A stretch of 64,000 bases of DNA from Odontocerum albicorne (Eukaryota; Arthropoda; Insecta; Trichoptera; Odontoceridae). Of this stretch, positions 23,016 to 35,371 are shown in pieces. Below the pieces are notes generated by a model that worked only from the letters and a program-made list of their open reading frames with translations, had not been told where the DNA came from and searched no databases. The stretch covers positions 25,554,212-25,618,211 of the forward strand of contig OX463839.1 of NCBI GenBank assembly GCA_949825065.1, read 5' to 3'. The translations under genes and the position numbers were made by a program. Every line of letters begins with the position of its first letter. Position 1 is the first letter of the stretch.

Positions 23016-24275
23016 TTCTCACACGCGCCGAGTACGAATGTTGTTGTCTTTTCATGTGCGGAAGTGTTACAAACACGAACCACAAGTTTCGTTCCAATGG
23101 TTCTAAACCAGAAGGCTCGGTTACTGGGGTCGAAGATAATATTATCTCCCGATCACGCTCTTAAGTATGACCGAATCATCAATTCGGATATACTGAAGAG
23201 AAAACTCTGTATATCTACCGGAATATTTCAAGCAGTATTATCAGTTTTATGTTGACCCATACGGTTACAGTTCGGTGCTTGCCTTTATCTCCACTTATAT
23301 GTTACAATATGTACACATATCTTCCATGCCAGGTCAATATTCGGTTTAATCTCCCCCATAACGTTCTGGGGAGATTGAATCCTGACAGTGACTTCGTTGG
23401 GTTTTTAACGAGTTCACCTTCAGTTGGTTGATTTGAGGTCCATGCTTGACGCTACTTTATTATATCAATTTGGGATGTTTTTATAGGAATCTGGGGCCAG
23501 TGAGGTTTTGAGGCCGTAGACTAATTAGTGGAATATTTAGAAGTTGTTGGAACACAAGGAAGTTTCTAATAAATACTGGACTTGTTACCTTTTCCTAATA
23601 ACCCAAATTAATTTTTATTCGACATTTTTTAAGTAGTCCTCCTAAACTGATATTTATTTATAGATAAAAATAATGAACTACTACGTTGTTCGGAAAGTAT
23701 TTTCGTCTTTCTAGACCAAATTCCAAACGCAATATTTTTATATTTAGGCGTAATTTGTTCGTGGATGGTGGTTTTCGATGTTTTCATTATCATTCGTGTC
23801 ATTCAATGCTGATTATTCGTGACCAAACCCTTGATTGGTCTTCCAGAGTGGACACCATTTTTGAGTGTCGTATGTCCCCATTACGGAGTATTTTAAATCA
23901 AATTTGATACACACGACCGCTTACTGCATTGTCACCATGAATTATTTATATAATTTTGAGTTTGTGTCGTACTGTTTTCTTTACGGTGATAAAAAAGTAT
24001 CAATCAATGAAATAACCACTTATTTTGTTCCATGTTCAAAATGTGACAAAAAAACGTGCCAAGCTACTTGGGTAAACAATATCCAAAAAAATACGCAAAA
24101 CTATTTGTCACCGTTTGGAATGAAGTTATTAACGAAAAATTTGCCCTTACTAAATACAAAGCCACTTTCCAGACAACCTATTACGTAATAATTTTTTAAC
24201 ATTCGAGTCTTAGAATTTTTTTAATTAATAAGATAATTTCAAGTTTATCAGAGAAATGTATGAAACTGAACTGAC

Positions 24276-24427
24276 CTGAGCATAGACAAAGTAAATCCCG
24301 TTTTCCGGAACGGAAACGGCGCCATCTTGTAGGGGGAAGTATTTGTCCATCCCCAGTGTTGGCACCCACTGGGCGGGGCTCCACGCCGTGTAGGGCACCT
24401 CCAGCGGGTGGCGCAGCCGACCGTTAC
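24276..24427 (-). CDS. egr: Eiger-type TNF ligand, exon with first half of the TNF domain
   Basis: The exon starts after TTGTGTCAG (acceptor at 24428), with one base carried from the previous exon, and ends CAG|GTCAGT. It encodes residues 278-328: GNGRLRHPLEVPYTAWSPAQ, WVPTLGMDKYF and PLQDGAVSVPENGIYFVYAQ. The 'G-I-Y-F-V-Y-A-Q' strand is the most conserved element of TNF ligands, and the tryptophans sit where Eiger proteins have theirs. It is markedly richer in GC than the surrounding intron. It joins in frame to YYHDPHDENGF in the last exon. Confidence 0.92.
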
Positions 24428-24639
24428 CTGACACAAATAAACCCCTTAATTTCCCACTCCGACATTACATAATATTACTACGAGTAGTGTGTTCAAGAGG
24501 ACGACCTTTCGAGAGGCAATATTGTTAAAATCTACTTCCGGATGAATTAACTCACTTACTTGTATAACACATTTGATATTTTTAGTAAAGATTGATTTAT
24601 TTCTTGCTTAAAATTCTTATATTAAAAAGATGTTTTGTT

Positions 24640-24775
24640 CTGTACTGTGCTATATTTTCATCAAATAGAGAACAGGTGGGTTAATAACCATATGGTAATC
24701 TATCCCAACCAACCAGAAAAACATGGCACGGACGTTAGTAGAGATTCTTATTTACCAATTAAGTCACGGAGGTCA
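24640..24775 (-). repeat. SINE family 1, partly deleted
   Basis: AACAGGTGGGTTAATAACCA and CCCAACCAACCAGAAAAACA give the tail and body; TTTACCAATTAAGTCACGGA is the A-box end of the head. The B-box region is missing. Confidence 0.55.
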
Positions 24776-24893
24776 ACAATAGTTCTCATTTAAATTATAT
24801 TGAACCTTTGCTCAAAACGTAAATAGTTCATCCCAATAAACTAAATAATGTTGATATTTTAAAAATATCCGCTGATTGATTTTAAGAACTTCT

Positions 24894-24934
24894 TGAGATC
24901 TGTAAAAGCCCATGTGATGGGTTTTTACAGATCT
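24894..24934. repeat. imperfect hairpin, 19-bp arms
   Basis: GAGATCTGTAAAAGCCCAT and ATGGGTTTTTACAGATCTC are inverted around GTG with one mismatch. Function unknown. Confidence 0.7.
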
Positions 24935-25420
24935 CCAGAAGTTTTCTATTCCCTTTGCTCTCTTTCTCTCTCCTCCACTCTCACTCTTTGAATAGCTTTT
25001 CTTTTCTAACCATTTTATCACTCCCTATTTAACCCCTCTCTCTTGAAATATAGGTAGAGAGGGTTAGCCGAGAGCGAGAGAGTTGGAGAGAGTTGGAGAG
25101 AGTTGGAGAGCGTGAGTGCAGTCACAACCGAGTTGTGGGGTAGGGCCCTGTGATAAGCGCATTGTCGACTAATTCTCTGTTGCACATCACTGCAAGAGGT
25201 TTATAAAGGTTTCTCAATGAGTAAAGTATTATATTCTTTAATTTAAAACTTACACTATAAATTTGTGGACTTCAATATTAAAGAAACCGTTTTGAGCAAT
25301 GAGCTCAAATCTGAATTTGAGTTTTGTATTCATAAAGTAAATAATTTTATAATGATTTTTACCATTTACAAAAACGAGTAAAACCTATCCTAATAAATTT
25401 GTACAAGACTTATTTAAGTG

Positions 25421-25620
25421 AAATATTGAATCTTATAACCACATCCTCTTTGCGTTTTGAAATATTGAATCTTATAACCACATCCTCTTTGCGTTTTGAA
25501 ATATTGAATCTTATAACCACATCCTCTTTGCGTTTTAAATATTGAATCTTATAACCACATCCTCTTTGCGTTTTAAATATTGAATCTTATAACCACATCC
25601 TCTTTGCGTTTTAAATATAA
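25421..25620. repeat. 38-39 bp tandem repeat, five copies
   Basis: Units start at 25421, 25460, 25499, 25537 and 25575. Each has AAATATTGAATCTTATAACC followed by ACATCCTCTTTGCGTTTT; the first two end in an extra G. Copies are otherwise identical. Confidence 0.95.
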
Positions 25621-26664
25621 ATAAAATATTTTTTTTATGTAAGTTACCAATCTGACTAAATTTATTCCATTCTAAGATAAATAATTTCTGCTTCCTTTTA
25701 ACTGCTGCTGTAAAATTCACATAGTAAATTAAAAAAATATAGTTGATAATATTTTTTTCAGTATGGAAACATTTTTTGTACAGGTAAAAATAACAGTTCT
25801 GTAAGGAATAAATGTTTATAAAAATAATAAGAGTTTTATCATAAATCAAATTTTATATCATCTTATTTTATTAATCTAAGAAGGGTTGAGATATCCATTG
25901 CTCGAATTAGTTACAGCCTGGACTTAACCTTCTGCAATGCGTATTTAACCTCTACCAAAGTTTAATAAACGAGCTGTCCCGAGAAACATTACTTGCGCTA
26001 GCCACGAAATGAACTTTGACCTCGTATGTTGCCTTGTAGAAAAAGCTCTTGGTAAAACCCATCATCCCTCTCCCTGGAGACTTTAGGGTACAATGTCCCT
26101 TCCAAAATCACGGTCATTATTAAATCTTTACATGGGTGAGGAAACTACCGCATGAAAATCGGTAACTCATTAAAATAAGTGGATTGAGGTTAGCAAGGGA
26201 TCATTGATATTATGTTATAGCACAAGTTTACATCATTATCCTTTTGATCCATGAAAATGTCAAAGTGAAGTAAGTTTGACAGAAAATTTGCGAATGATCG
26301 CGTTTGGACAGAGTTAAAAATGTACGAGTAGCATGTGGTTAACTATTCAATTTCTAGAATAACGGGCGAATAAAAGTAGATTGAACTTGAGAACCCAAAG
26401 TTTAGCTACGCTGCGTGGACTACACTTTCCAAAGAGCATGAACTAACTATAAAATGTTAAGTACGATTAAAAGATGTTATAGCATACCTTTTTTTTTTTT
26501 CATACTGTAGTAAAAGGTTTACAAACTCATAGTACTCCCTTTGAAATTTCAAGTGACAGAGATAAGATTTGTGGTATCACAGTGTCTTCACGTTTGCTTT
26601 ATCATATGAAATTTTATACGATACGAGTATTTTATAAAATTTCACATGAAAAAGCAACTGTCTT

Positions 26665-27317
26665 TGTATTGGACGTGTGCGGTCACCCTTGTGTGTGTAT
26701 AGACTTGTATGTGTTACATTGATTAGAAATCTTGTTATATTGTGTAAATCCTTGATACTTGTAATATTTGATGTAAATTCTTGTTTTTGTATAAAATAAA
26801 TATGTTTGCTTGGGTCCGATCGTTGTCGCGACCGCAATGGAAATGAGGACTTGTGGACGAGGCGTCGTGACTAGGTCACGGCCCGGTCGGTTTAAGCAAG
26901 CTGCGAGAATGTTGAATTTCGCGAGGTTTGAGCGCTTGTGATGGCCGATTGAGCGTTCATAATAAGCGTCATTGCCAATTTTTATCCTTTCCCGATTCCT
27001 GAAAAGAACCCAAATTTCAACCAAAATATCAAACAGTCAGACTTTATCCGATGAAGGGGTAAGGCGTCCTATCATTGGACCGAGACTCCGAAGAAGTTAT
27101 TCATCACTTGGCCAATTTTTGAATTATATTCTCAGTCCAAACCGATTTTACTGTGTTTTCACTTGAGACCCGCTACCATCCTGCCTAAGAGGAATCTCTC
27201 CACATCGCTGCCTTCTTCTCATCGATCTACGCTTCTGGAACCGCGACTCAATTCTTCGAGTACTGCGCAGCAACCATCACACCTACGTTACAGTTCATTT
27301 GTACCCTGTCCGGTACT
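26665..27317 (+). mobile_element. solo LTR, 653 bp
   Basis: Begins TGTATTGGACGTGTGC and ends CCTGTCCGGTACT, with GTCTT directly before (26660-26664) and directly after (27318-27322) as a 5-bp target duplication. A TATAAAATAAATATG block near 26790 could serve as a TATA box or poly(A) signal. It is homologous to both ends of the 13180-18951 insertion but uninterrupted. No internal retroelement genes adjoin it, so it most likely arose by recombination between two LTRs. The superfamily is not identified; the 5-bp duplication fits Ty3/gypsy, Copia or Pao/BEL. Confidence 0.8.
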
Positions 27318-27401
27318 GTCTTATAGGAGATATCTATCTTATAGGAGATATCTATCCATTATGTTTCAATTTTACCCTTTTAAATTGCACCCTGTTTTGG
27401 A

Positions 27402-27545
27402 TGGTCTCAGTAGCCTAGTTGATAAGATGCCTGTTTTCCAACTTGGGAGTTGCGGGTTCAATTCCCGTTGGTAATCAGATTTTTTTTAAATGTTATTTTC
27501 TGTTTTTCACGTAAAGCTTATTTAAACACGTTTCAGGTTGACCGT
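27402..27545 (+). repeat. SINE family 1
   Basis: Head TCAGTAGCCTAGTTGATAAG and B box GGGTTCAATTCCC, then a poly-T-like TTTTTTTT and the body up to ACGTAAAGCTTATTTAAACA. The tail is missing. Confidence 0.8.
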
Positions 27546-27719
27546 CGTCGTTGCTGGGCCTCGTAGCCGAAGAGCCTTTCGTTGTTCCAACATCAATTCA
27601 GCTGGAAAGCAAATCTAGGTTGTGCTGTTAGTTTTTTTTAAGTGAGTGAGTCATTCCACACCAGCAAACTCACCGGCCACACCGCTGTACCGATGGCACA
27701 CCGAAGTTATATGATGGGG

Positions 27720-27900
27720 GCACACCTTCATGTTTTATTCTCTTTTTAAAAGAATAGAAATGACCGAAGTCATGGGTATCCTTATACCCTCGAGTACTAG
27801 GTGGAAAAATACCTGTGTCATTCGTATTCGAACCGATGACCTTCCGCACGGAAGTCTAGTGTGTTACCGCGTGGCCATACACCTAAATACACAGGCTGGT
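27720..27900 (-). repeat. tRNA-derived SINE, family 2
   Basis: Reverse complement of the family-2 sequence at 3420-3600: ATGGGTATCCTTATACCCTC at the tail, CCTGTGTCATTCG, ATTCGAACCGATGACCTTCC (B box side), GCACGGAAGT, and TTACCGCGTGGCCATACACC (A box side). Confidence 0.8.
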
Positions 27901-30504
27901 AAGAAGAGATTATCACTTAGCAGAATAAAACCATCAGATTGTAATGTACATACATAAAACAAAAATGTAGTACAATTGTACAAGAAATAAAAAAATCTGT
28001 ATTAAGTAACAGCAATTAGTTTTTATTTCTTTCTATACAGTAGTTACCGATTTTGTCTCATAATTATTAGTTCTTACATGATTTGAGGACACAAAACGTC
28101 TCCGAATGTGCTTCTATGGGATTCAATCGTCCTTTGTGAACCGAACTGACACAATCTCAATTGTAAGTAATTCGTTTCTTTTTATGTTCTTTCCTACACA
28201 CCAAATGAAATGATTCAATATTATGGCTCTTCCACCAATGCCATTACAAAAAAACAAGCTTAAAATAAACTTTTGCGTCTTACAAAATCTAGGTTATATG
28301 ATTAATAAAAATAACTAAAATAACTTGGTGTATTTTATATTACCATTACACGTTTTCTTTATGGATTATATACAACGTACATAAATGTGTATTGATAGAT
28401 GTTTTTGAATATTACGAGATAAATCTATGTTAGAAGGCCAGTATGGAAATAACTATCATAAATTTAGTCATCATTTTACGCAAGACTTTTACACTTATTC
28501 TTTCGAAATATCATTCACTTAATAGAATAATCCTTTCATTGGTCTCTATTATCCACGATTTTCAATAAAATTAGCACTTTATTTGTTTTGTTAGTCTTTC
28601 TACTTTAATTCGTTCTACATGCCCAAACCATCTCAGATTACTCTTTTTCGTCTTACTCAAAAAAATGGTACCAATTTGTCAAAACAGGATAAAAACTATC
28701 CCTCTGCTTATTATTTAAAGAAATAATGTATCGGTATACACACTTGAAGAATGGAAATGCGCGATAATCCAGAGCTAAAATTGGATCAGAGATAAAGTCT
28801 ACACTTACTTCAATTTTGAAGACTTTGGAGACAGAAAATAAAGTGAAGATAAATGAAGAGTACCTATCTTGAAGAAAGTCATGTAACTGTTGAATATTGC
28901 TGAAACATTCACATCTTCACTTACGATTCCCCCGTTATCACACATGCAATTGCCATCTTCGGTGATCGAGGGCATTATAAAAAGTTGATACAACGGCTCA
29001 TGTAATTGTATCAGCGGTTCAAGGACATAATATTTCCTTAATTGCGGCAAAAGCCATTCAGGGAATAGTAATATATTTATTGCATCAAATAGCAGCACAC
29101 TTTACTGTTAATTCAAATTTCTTAGGAGATTATTTGAAAAATAAGATGATATTGAGGAAGTGTGTTAAGATATAATTGAACAATCTCTTACAACTATTAC
29201 TCCTCAGAGATAGTTACAATTATTACATGAATATGTGTATGAAATTATCATTGGTAAATTACAGGAGAACCATTATAAATTAAGTTAAGTATCTACACAT
29301 GTCAGTTCTTGTATACATAATTATGATTATAATGAATTGTAATTACTATAAAATAAGTACTTGTATGTTTATCTTTGCATTATAAAGTTTTGAATTTGTA
29401 AACAATGTGAATTTGATTTGCAAAATGTTGAATTTGAAATGTGAAAGGTCGAATTCGAAGCAAAACCTTCATCAATCATGGAAATTTAAAACATATGAGG
29501 TTTATTTTTTCAATTTATAATATTTTTCGAACCAAAATTGATCCTTCTTTATGTTTAATTTTCATCAATAATAAAGCGAGCGCTCAGCAAGCGCTCAGTA
29601 CTTATCGATCGGTGAATATTGAACATTTCTTGTTAGGTGACATTTCGGCAATCTAAATATGAAGTTTATTAATATTTAATACACCCTGAATAAATTATCG
29701 GTTTGTTATAAGTATTTTTCAAGGAAACACGTTTGAACCATAAAATGACATTCATAAAATACATGTTCTAGGAAAAGTTATTTAGTCTCTCGAAAATGTT
29801 TTTTTTGTTATTTTAAATTTTATGGATACAAAAAGTTTTCATCAAAAAATCAACACTAAAAATGTATTCAAATAAATCATTAAGGTTTCCTTATACATAA
29901 TACAAACAAAATAGTATCACCAATTTAATCCTCAACTACGAGTACTATCGAAAAAAAAAACACTAAACTGATAAAATTATATCAAAATAAAATATGTAAC
30001 ATATGTTACATAGAAAACGACACTTTTTTCATTGTTTTTAATAGTTGTGTCAATAGACATCAATAATTATGTAACACATATTGTACTAAGTGTTCGATAT
30101 TACTGTCAATATTCCTCTCGTTTTTTACATTAAATCTATAAGTAATCGTTTTATAAACTCAAATACTTCATTAGATCACATATTAATTTGGAATCCCGGT
30201 TATTACTTTAACTAATTTTTAAATGATGTTAAATATTACGAGTATTGCATTATTTTTTTGAACAAAGTACAATTTTAAAGGTTAGGATATAGCATTGTTC
30301 TAAATTATTCATTCGTAAGGTACCCTTCAAGATATCTGAATGACGATGCGATCATATTGAAAAGCGTGTTTGGGAGACAATATTGTTATCTTCTTTGGAT
30401 TTTGAATCACTTGAGTAGGCATGGAACTCGGTTTAAGTAAAACTACAGCATGTGACATGACAACAACACTCACACACGTTAAGTATGTGGGAGTATTGTT
30501 ACTT

Positions 30505-30605
30505 TATTAGACTGAGATCCTTTTTTCGGCTACCATCGGTAATTGAACGCGAAACCCTCGCGTAGAAATCAATTATCTGACCAACTAAGCTATGAAGTTC
30601 GTCAA
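30505..30605 (-). repeat. SINE family 1, head region
   Basis: GGTAATTGAACGCGAAACCC (B-box complement) and TCTGACCAACTAAGCTATGA (A-box complement) mark a tRNA-like head on the minus strand. The tail is not recognised. Confidence 0.6.
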
Positions 30606-30859
30606 CATTGACCTGTCACGAAGATATAGTATACCACTCCAAAAGATTGTTACCTCAACAAGTCAGAGCACGTATGGACAGATTCCACGCCCATTTCGCC
30701 CGCCGTATAATACAGTTAAAATTTGATATCTCTACCTTCTGTTGTATGTCAACTAGTGCCGAAAGAAGACGTGCTGTTTCGTTATATTTTGAAATGTTTA
30801 AAATTGAAATCAAGTTCAAAAGATTTGAAAAGTCCGGCAACAGTTGAATGACGTTTAGA

Positions 30860-31830
30860 TACTGTCTACGGAAAATATTCTCCGTCCATATTTCATAGTA
30901 AAAGATTGGGCTAAACAGTTTCATTTAGGCAAATCATTGAAGAAAACCCTCGTAAAAGACGACCCTCAAAAGCACCCACTCCAGAAATAGTTGCAAGAGC
31001 TGTTTAAGTGTTCAAGTCAATTAAAACAAGATAGAAAAAATAATTCAAAAGATATATCAACAACGTTAGACTTTCCAACACCACAGTTCTTCAAATTCTG
31101 TATATCATCTTGGCATAAATAATGTAATCACAATATGGGTGTCAAAACACTTAAGTGCTGTCCAAAGGCAACGACGTGTTGAATGTTGCAATTAATTTTT
31201 AATGCTTTGTAATCGGAAAAAAGGAAGAATTGAGTCAATGCCACGAGGGATGAAATTATGCTTTTGCACCATGATCTAGTGGCGCTGTCCGGGATCGCCA
31301 CAATCCAAAAAAGTCAAGGTGGCATAAGCCTAAACAACTATTACGGCAACATTTTTTTGGATGTGTCAAGGAATTCTAGTATTAAACTTCAAAGAGAGAA
31401 ACACTTCGGCCACTGGCTAGTATTATGCGTCATTAATTTACAAATAAATGATGCCATCACGAAGCGTGAAATTCTTGCGCGAAAATGCGCTAGTGCACAT
31501 TTCTGTTGCTGCAAAGGCTGCCATTAAACACTGATTTTCAAGAATTGAATCATCCACTGCATAATCCCGACTTGGCCCCTAGTGATATATTTTTATTTTC
31601 AAAACTGAAATCCGATTTATGTGGAAAATAATTAAAATTGACGAAGGGGTGATTTCTGCAGTAACATATTATTACCCCATTTTAAGAAGAAAACTTCAGA
31701 TAATTTTTCCAGTGGTATTGAAAAATTTATTCATTGTTTTACTTAATTCGTTGAACTAATTGGTAACTAAAATATATTGAAAAAAAAAAAAGGGTTTCAA
31801 TCTATTTTTTTATATCATTGGGTAAGAAAC
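30860..31830 (+). pseudogene. mariner transposase relic
   Basis: Across several frames the plus strand keeps ENPRKRRPSKAPTPEIVARA (linker before the second helix-turn-helix), KHLSAVQRQRRVECCNQFLM-like sequence, TATFFWMCQGILVLNF (first catalytic block, Asp replaced by Asn), YYASLI, ENALVHISVAAKAAI (second block, Asp-Asn changed to Glu-Asn), and HNPDLAPSDIFLFSKLKSDL (third block). At least two catalytic acids are lost and stops are frequent, so it is long dead. I did not find convincing terminal repeats. Confidence 0.8.
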
Positions 31831-33338
31831 TTTTGGACCTCAACTACGTAACACTGAATCACCGCGTCATGAGAAGTAACAAAAATACCATACGGAAGTT
31901 AGTACTTTTTTTGGATTGATCTTAAAAAAGTCTATTTTGAAAAAAAATAGCAGCTCGAGGGTTAAAGAAGTGCAAACAACTATTATTTAAACATATTATA
32001 CAAAATAAAGTAAAGGCATTTCTTACTATTATAGAGTCGCATCTACTTTCTTAGAAATTCCAAATTAATAGCAGATGTCAAGATCTCGGTATATAACGTT
32101 TATATTTCTTTAAAGTTGGATGTAGTTTTGGGTCAAATTTGAATATTTTATCATAAATTTTTAATGTATAGTATATTTTCCAAAAATGTATCTAAAGAAA
32201 TCGTTTTTTTTTATGAATTCTATGACAGGGCTAAGTTGGCCTTTTCTTGACATGCATCGTTTCTCAACAACTGTTGATAGCACGTGAAGATGTCACATAT
32301 CCTTCATGTTTTCACTTTCCAACTGGAAAACTTTTTTCTTATGAAAACTTTTCTATTACTTGTTTGAAAATCAGAAAGGTTATGGAATATTTGAAAATAA
32401 ACTTGCGATGCTCGTTAAAAGATTTATTATATTAAAAGTTTGGAATAAGACGTATTTTAATACAATTATTTTGAAAAAGAGAATTTAATTCTTTATAAAT
32501 ATCTTAGTTTACAACTATTTACACTACTATATAAATTTATTTTGGATCTTTAAAAAAGCTTAGTCAATCTGAAATTATTTAAATGCACGCTTGTATGAAT
32601 ATACGTATCCCTATTTATGCGATCGATTGTTTGTAGGGAAAAACACGTTAAGTGAATTGATTTCAAGCATGTTGATATTGGTTCCAAATAAAAAAAAGTA
32701 ACCTAAGAATGGTAAAAAACAATTATTTTTATATTCAATTAGAAGACCAGCATAGTTGATCCCCCAATATTGGCCCACGGCTACGGTCTTCAATATGTCA
32801 CTATCACTCATGCGAACATATTGAAAATAACTATACGAGGGAATGAATTAAAAACAAAGGCAATAATAAAATTTTCATGACTATTACAGTAACCTAAGAG
32901 TAAATGATATCGAAGTTTTCTTCGGTTGCCTAACATACTAGACAGAATTATGAAATAGGAGAAGATCAACATTACTGAATAACAATAACAATTCTTATAC
33001 TGAACTAAACTTTATTTTTTACTGTAACTGTTCATGGTCTGATATTTTCGAAGATTCTCATTAGTTCAAAACGTTTTTCGGAGTTGTTTCCGTATTGAGG
33101 TCACTTGAATGATATCCTGTAATGTTGAAATCGCTCTGCGGTTAAGGGCTGCATCGCATCTACGTCTCAAAATGTTGGCAATCACTTAAGTCAATTTAAC
33201 ACGGCAAAAACTCCGAAAAATATCTTAAAATAGTGTTCATGTTCTGTCATTTAATGTCTCATTCTGTTTAAATAAATTAATTAGTGATGTTAGTTTAAAC
33301 AGATATTTACAATATATTGTATCATATATTCTATTTAC

Positions 33339-33534
33339 CATCATAGTGTTCTCCTTTCCTATGTTCCGTCGTGTCTCCGTGGAATTGAGCAATCAGCAAT
33401 TTGTTCTTCTGGTTATTTAAGAACATCGGAGTGGTAATTTCTACATCCTCATTCATCTCAAGGGAGGCGCGGTGGCGTGGCCTTGATTTTCTGCGCCGGC
33501 GAATTCTTCGTGATTTCGTTTCATTTGAATTTAT
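33339..33534 (-). CDS. egr: Eiger-type TNF ligand, exon with basic processing site
   Basis: Acceptor ATTTCAG at 33535, donor GATG|GTAAAT at 33338. In phase 0 it encodes residues 213-277 and carries one base over. It starts INSNETKS (an N-E-T glycosylation sequon), then RRIRRRRKSRPRHR, a dense furin-type cleavage site as expected between stalk and TNF domain. After SLEMNEDVEITTPMF and LNNQKNKLL comes IAQFHGDTTEHRKGEHYD; 'AQFHGD' is the first beta strand of the TNF-homology domain. Cleavage here would release a soluble trimer; this is inferred from the motif and the family. Confidence 0.9.
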
Positions 33535-33611
33535 CTGAAATATTCAATAATAAATAAAGAACAATAAACGTAACTAAGATCAGGTTCGGCTAGTCCAAGA
33601 AGGCAATCATA

Positions 33612-33765
33612 TTATTAAAATAAATGCATCTCTGAGGACGCCTGTCTTCCGACCCGGGGGTTGCCGGCTCTATTTTCGACGACGTTCACATTTAAAAAAA
33701 GTTTGATTTTAATTTAAGGCCTTTAATGTTTTTTCTGATTGCTTAGAATACATTACAACATTTAA
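33612..33765 (+). repeat. decayed SINE family 1
   Basis: CTCTGAGGACGCCTGTCTTC, GACCCGGGGGTTGCCGGCTC and TTTCTGATTGCTTAGAATAC match the family-1 consensus with many changes. The A box is gone. Confidence 0.5.
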
Positions 33766-34329
33766 AAACTTGCAAGTTTGTAGTGAATAAAACGAAAGAA
33801 TAATACAATCCAATTGAACAACACAAAACTACATAATTTAACAGTAATTTGTAATACAATATTGGTGATTTGGTTTTGGAAAATTTATTTCAATGTTCAA
33901 AAGTTTAACCTTAAGTTCAGTGAAATTTGGAAAAAATACATATTTTATCCATTTATGGATAGTTAGTTCATTGCAAACGTTTAAGTAAAAAATATTTGAT
34001 TAAATTATAATATAAATAAGTTTTTCGATATAATCTGCAAGTTAAATAAATTAATAAAAAAACAATGAAACACAATTCTTTATCGAACTACAAATGTCCA
34101 TGAAATTCCATGTATCATATCATCTGTGTGTGCCTTAGAGAGGATTTAATACGTCTATTTTATTAGTTAATACTATAGTTAGATCAACGTTTTACGAGTT
34201 GAGGTCTTAAAATGTATCTATGTTTAAGCGTCTCACTGAAGTTGTCTGATAAAACATTTATCTATATTTAAGCATCCCACTGAAGTTGTCTGATAAAATA
34301 TTTGACCATGAATTAAGTGATTCTATGAG

Positions 34330-34940
34330 TAATCTAAATGTTTGAATAAACAATGAAAGCCTAGAACTGGATGAGGAATTTCGCTGTTTGGGAAAAATGT
34401 TTTCAGAAAATGGTAAGATATTAACAAGGGAAATGGTGCACAAAGCACTGTTTTTGACCATAAATTGACCGCAAAATCTTCGAAAATAATTGTCCAGAGT
34501 AGTGTGCTAGTAGTACCAACTAGATGTATGGAAGCGAAGCCTGGGAATTGAAAGACGATAAGAGCAGTTTAAATACATGCCTTGTGTAGAATATCTGGTA
34601 AAACATACACATACAGATAATTAAAGAGTTTAAATGATCAGATCAAGGATAACTGTTTGTAAGTCAGGGATGTTAAAGTGGACACAATGTGAGAATGCGC
34701 TGTGAAATATTTACGACAAAAATACTCCTACATATGTCTAAAATGAATAGAAGGCAATGAAGACATATACTAAGGAAAAAGAGCTAGGAGATATTTGAAG
34801 ATAATTAAACAAAGGGAAATGTAAGAAGTACAGGAGATCATATGTAACGATATGTACGAGACGAAAGCTGTGTGTATGAATAGAAAAGCGTGAAATTTAT
34901 CTTCTCTACATACCTCAAAAGGAACATGAGATGATGGTAA
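34330..34940 (+). pseudogene. LINE 3'-region relic (family X), longest copy
   Basis: Reads INNESLELDEEFRCLGKMFS with ENGK ('vDkFkYLGsmFSeNGk'), then a broken VPTxMYGSExW block near 34520, and ends ACATACCTCAAAAGGAACAT followed by GATGGTAAGCATG. Several frameshifts and stops. Confidence 0.75.
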
Positions 34941-35187
34941 GCATGACTACGTTTTTCTTAGCCTGTTGTCGTTATTGACAAAATGTTTTTTTAGAGATAT
35001 TTGATTGAATACACTGGGTTTTTATTTCAAAAGCTTGTATTTGCCAGAAATATGCAATAGCTCCTGACATAAACTTGTCAAACACTCTCAGGTTTCTGCT
35101 TCCTCAACCTCGAGGGAAGCATTTTTGTTGAGATAGGGAACATCAAAAGATGGATCAAGATGATAGATAATACTTAAATAAACTAAC

Positions 35188-35371
35188 CAGAGAAGCTGAT
35201 TCCAGTCCAGACTCTATTCCACTTCTCAGCTGTGGTCTCCTGAACTTGATCACCCTTCGGTTTCCTACTGTTTTGTCTTCTTCAGTCTGCATCACCCTTG
35301 ATGATCTAGAGAACATATTTTCTGAAGATGCAGAGGAGGGTTGCTGAGGGTCGTATTTTTTCAGAGATTTT
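35188..35371 (-). CDS. egr: Eiger-type TNF ligand, stalk exon
   Basis: Acceptor TTCTTTTAG at 35372, donor CTCTG|GTTAGT at 35187. Two bases (AG) from the previous exon complete the first codon as Arg. It encodes residues 151-212: KSLKKYDPQQPSSASSENMF, SRSSRVMQTEEDKT and VGNRRVIKFRRPQLRSGIES. It is rich in Ser, Arg and Lys, and I expect it to be disordered. No conserved domain is visible; the assignment rests on exact phase match at both ends and position between clear TNF-ligand exons. Confidence 0.8.

Larger units (their letters stand above)
24428..33338 (-). other. egr: TNF-ligand intron, about 8.9 kb
   Basis: Phase-1 intron between the exons at 33339 and 24427. It holds a SINE relic, a 39-bp array, a solo LTR, SINE copies and a mariner relic. 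Stretches 24785-25420, 25620-26650, 27930-30500 and 31830-33338 show no gene or named element, apart from a low-complexity TTGGAGAGAG run at 25080-25115 and the hairpin at 24894. Confidence 0.75.
33535..35187 (-). other. egr: TNF-ligand intron, about 1.7 kb
   Basis: Phase-0 intron. Contains a decayed SINE (33612-33765) and a family-X LINE relic (34330-34940). The stretch 33770-34330 shows nothing I recognise. Confidence 0.8.

Noticed and set aside
23865..24188. Plus-strand open frame of 107 codons just outside a TNF-ligand exon
   Set aside because: AT-rich composition, no domain, antisense to the gene's intron, no splice or start context.
28805..29098. Minus-strand open frame of 97 codons with a GTAAGT inside
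   Set aside because: No recognisable motif, no clear acceptor, and its phase does not fit as an extra TNF-ligand exon. Possibly chance; left out as a gene.
31258..31500. Apparent insertion in the middle of the 30860-31830 mariner relic
   Set aside because: At first it seemed to interrupt a 'LHHDN' motif, but the sequence itself translates as mariner (TATFFWMCQGILVL, YYASLI), so it is continuous decayed transposase.
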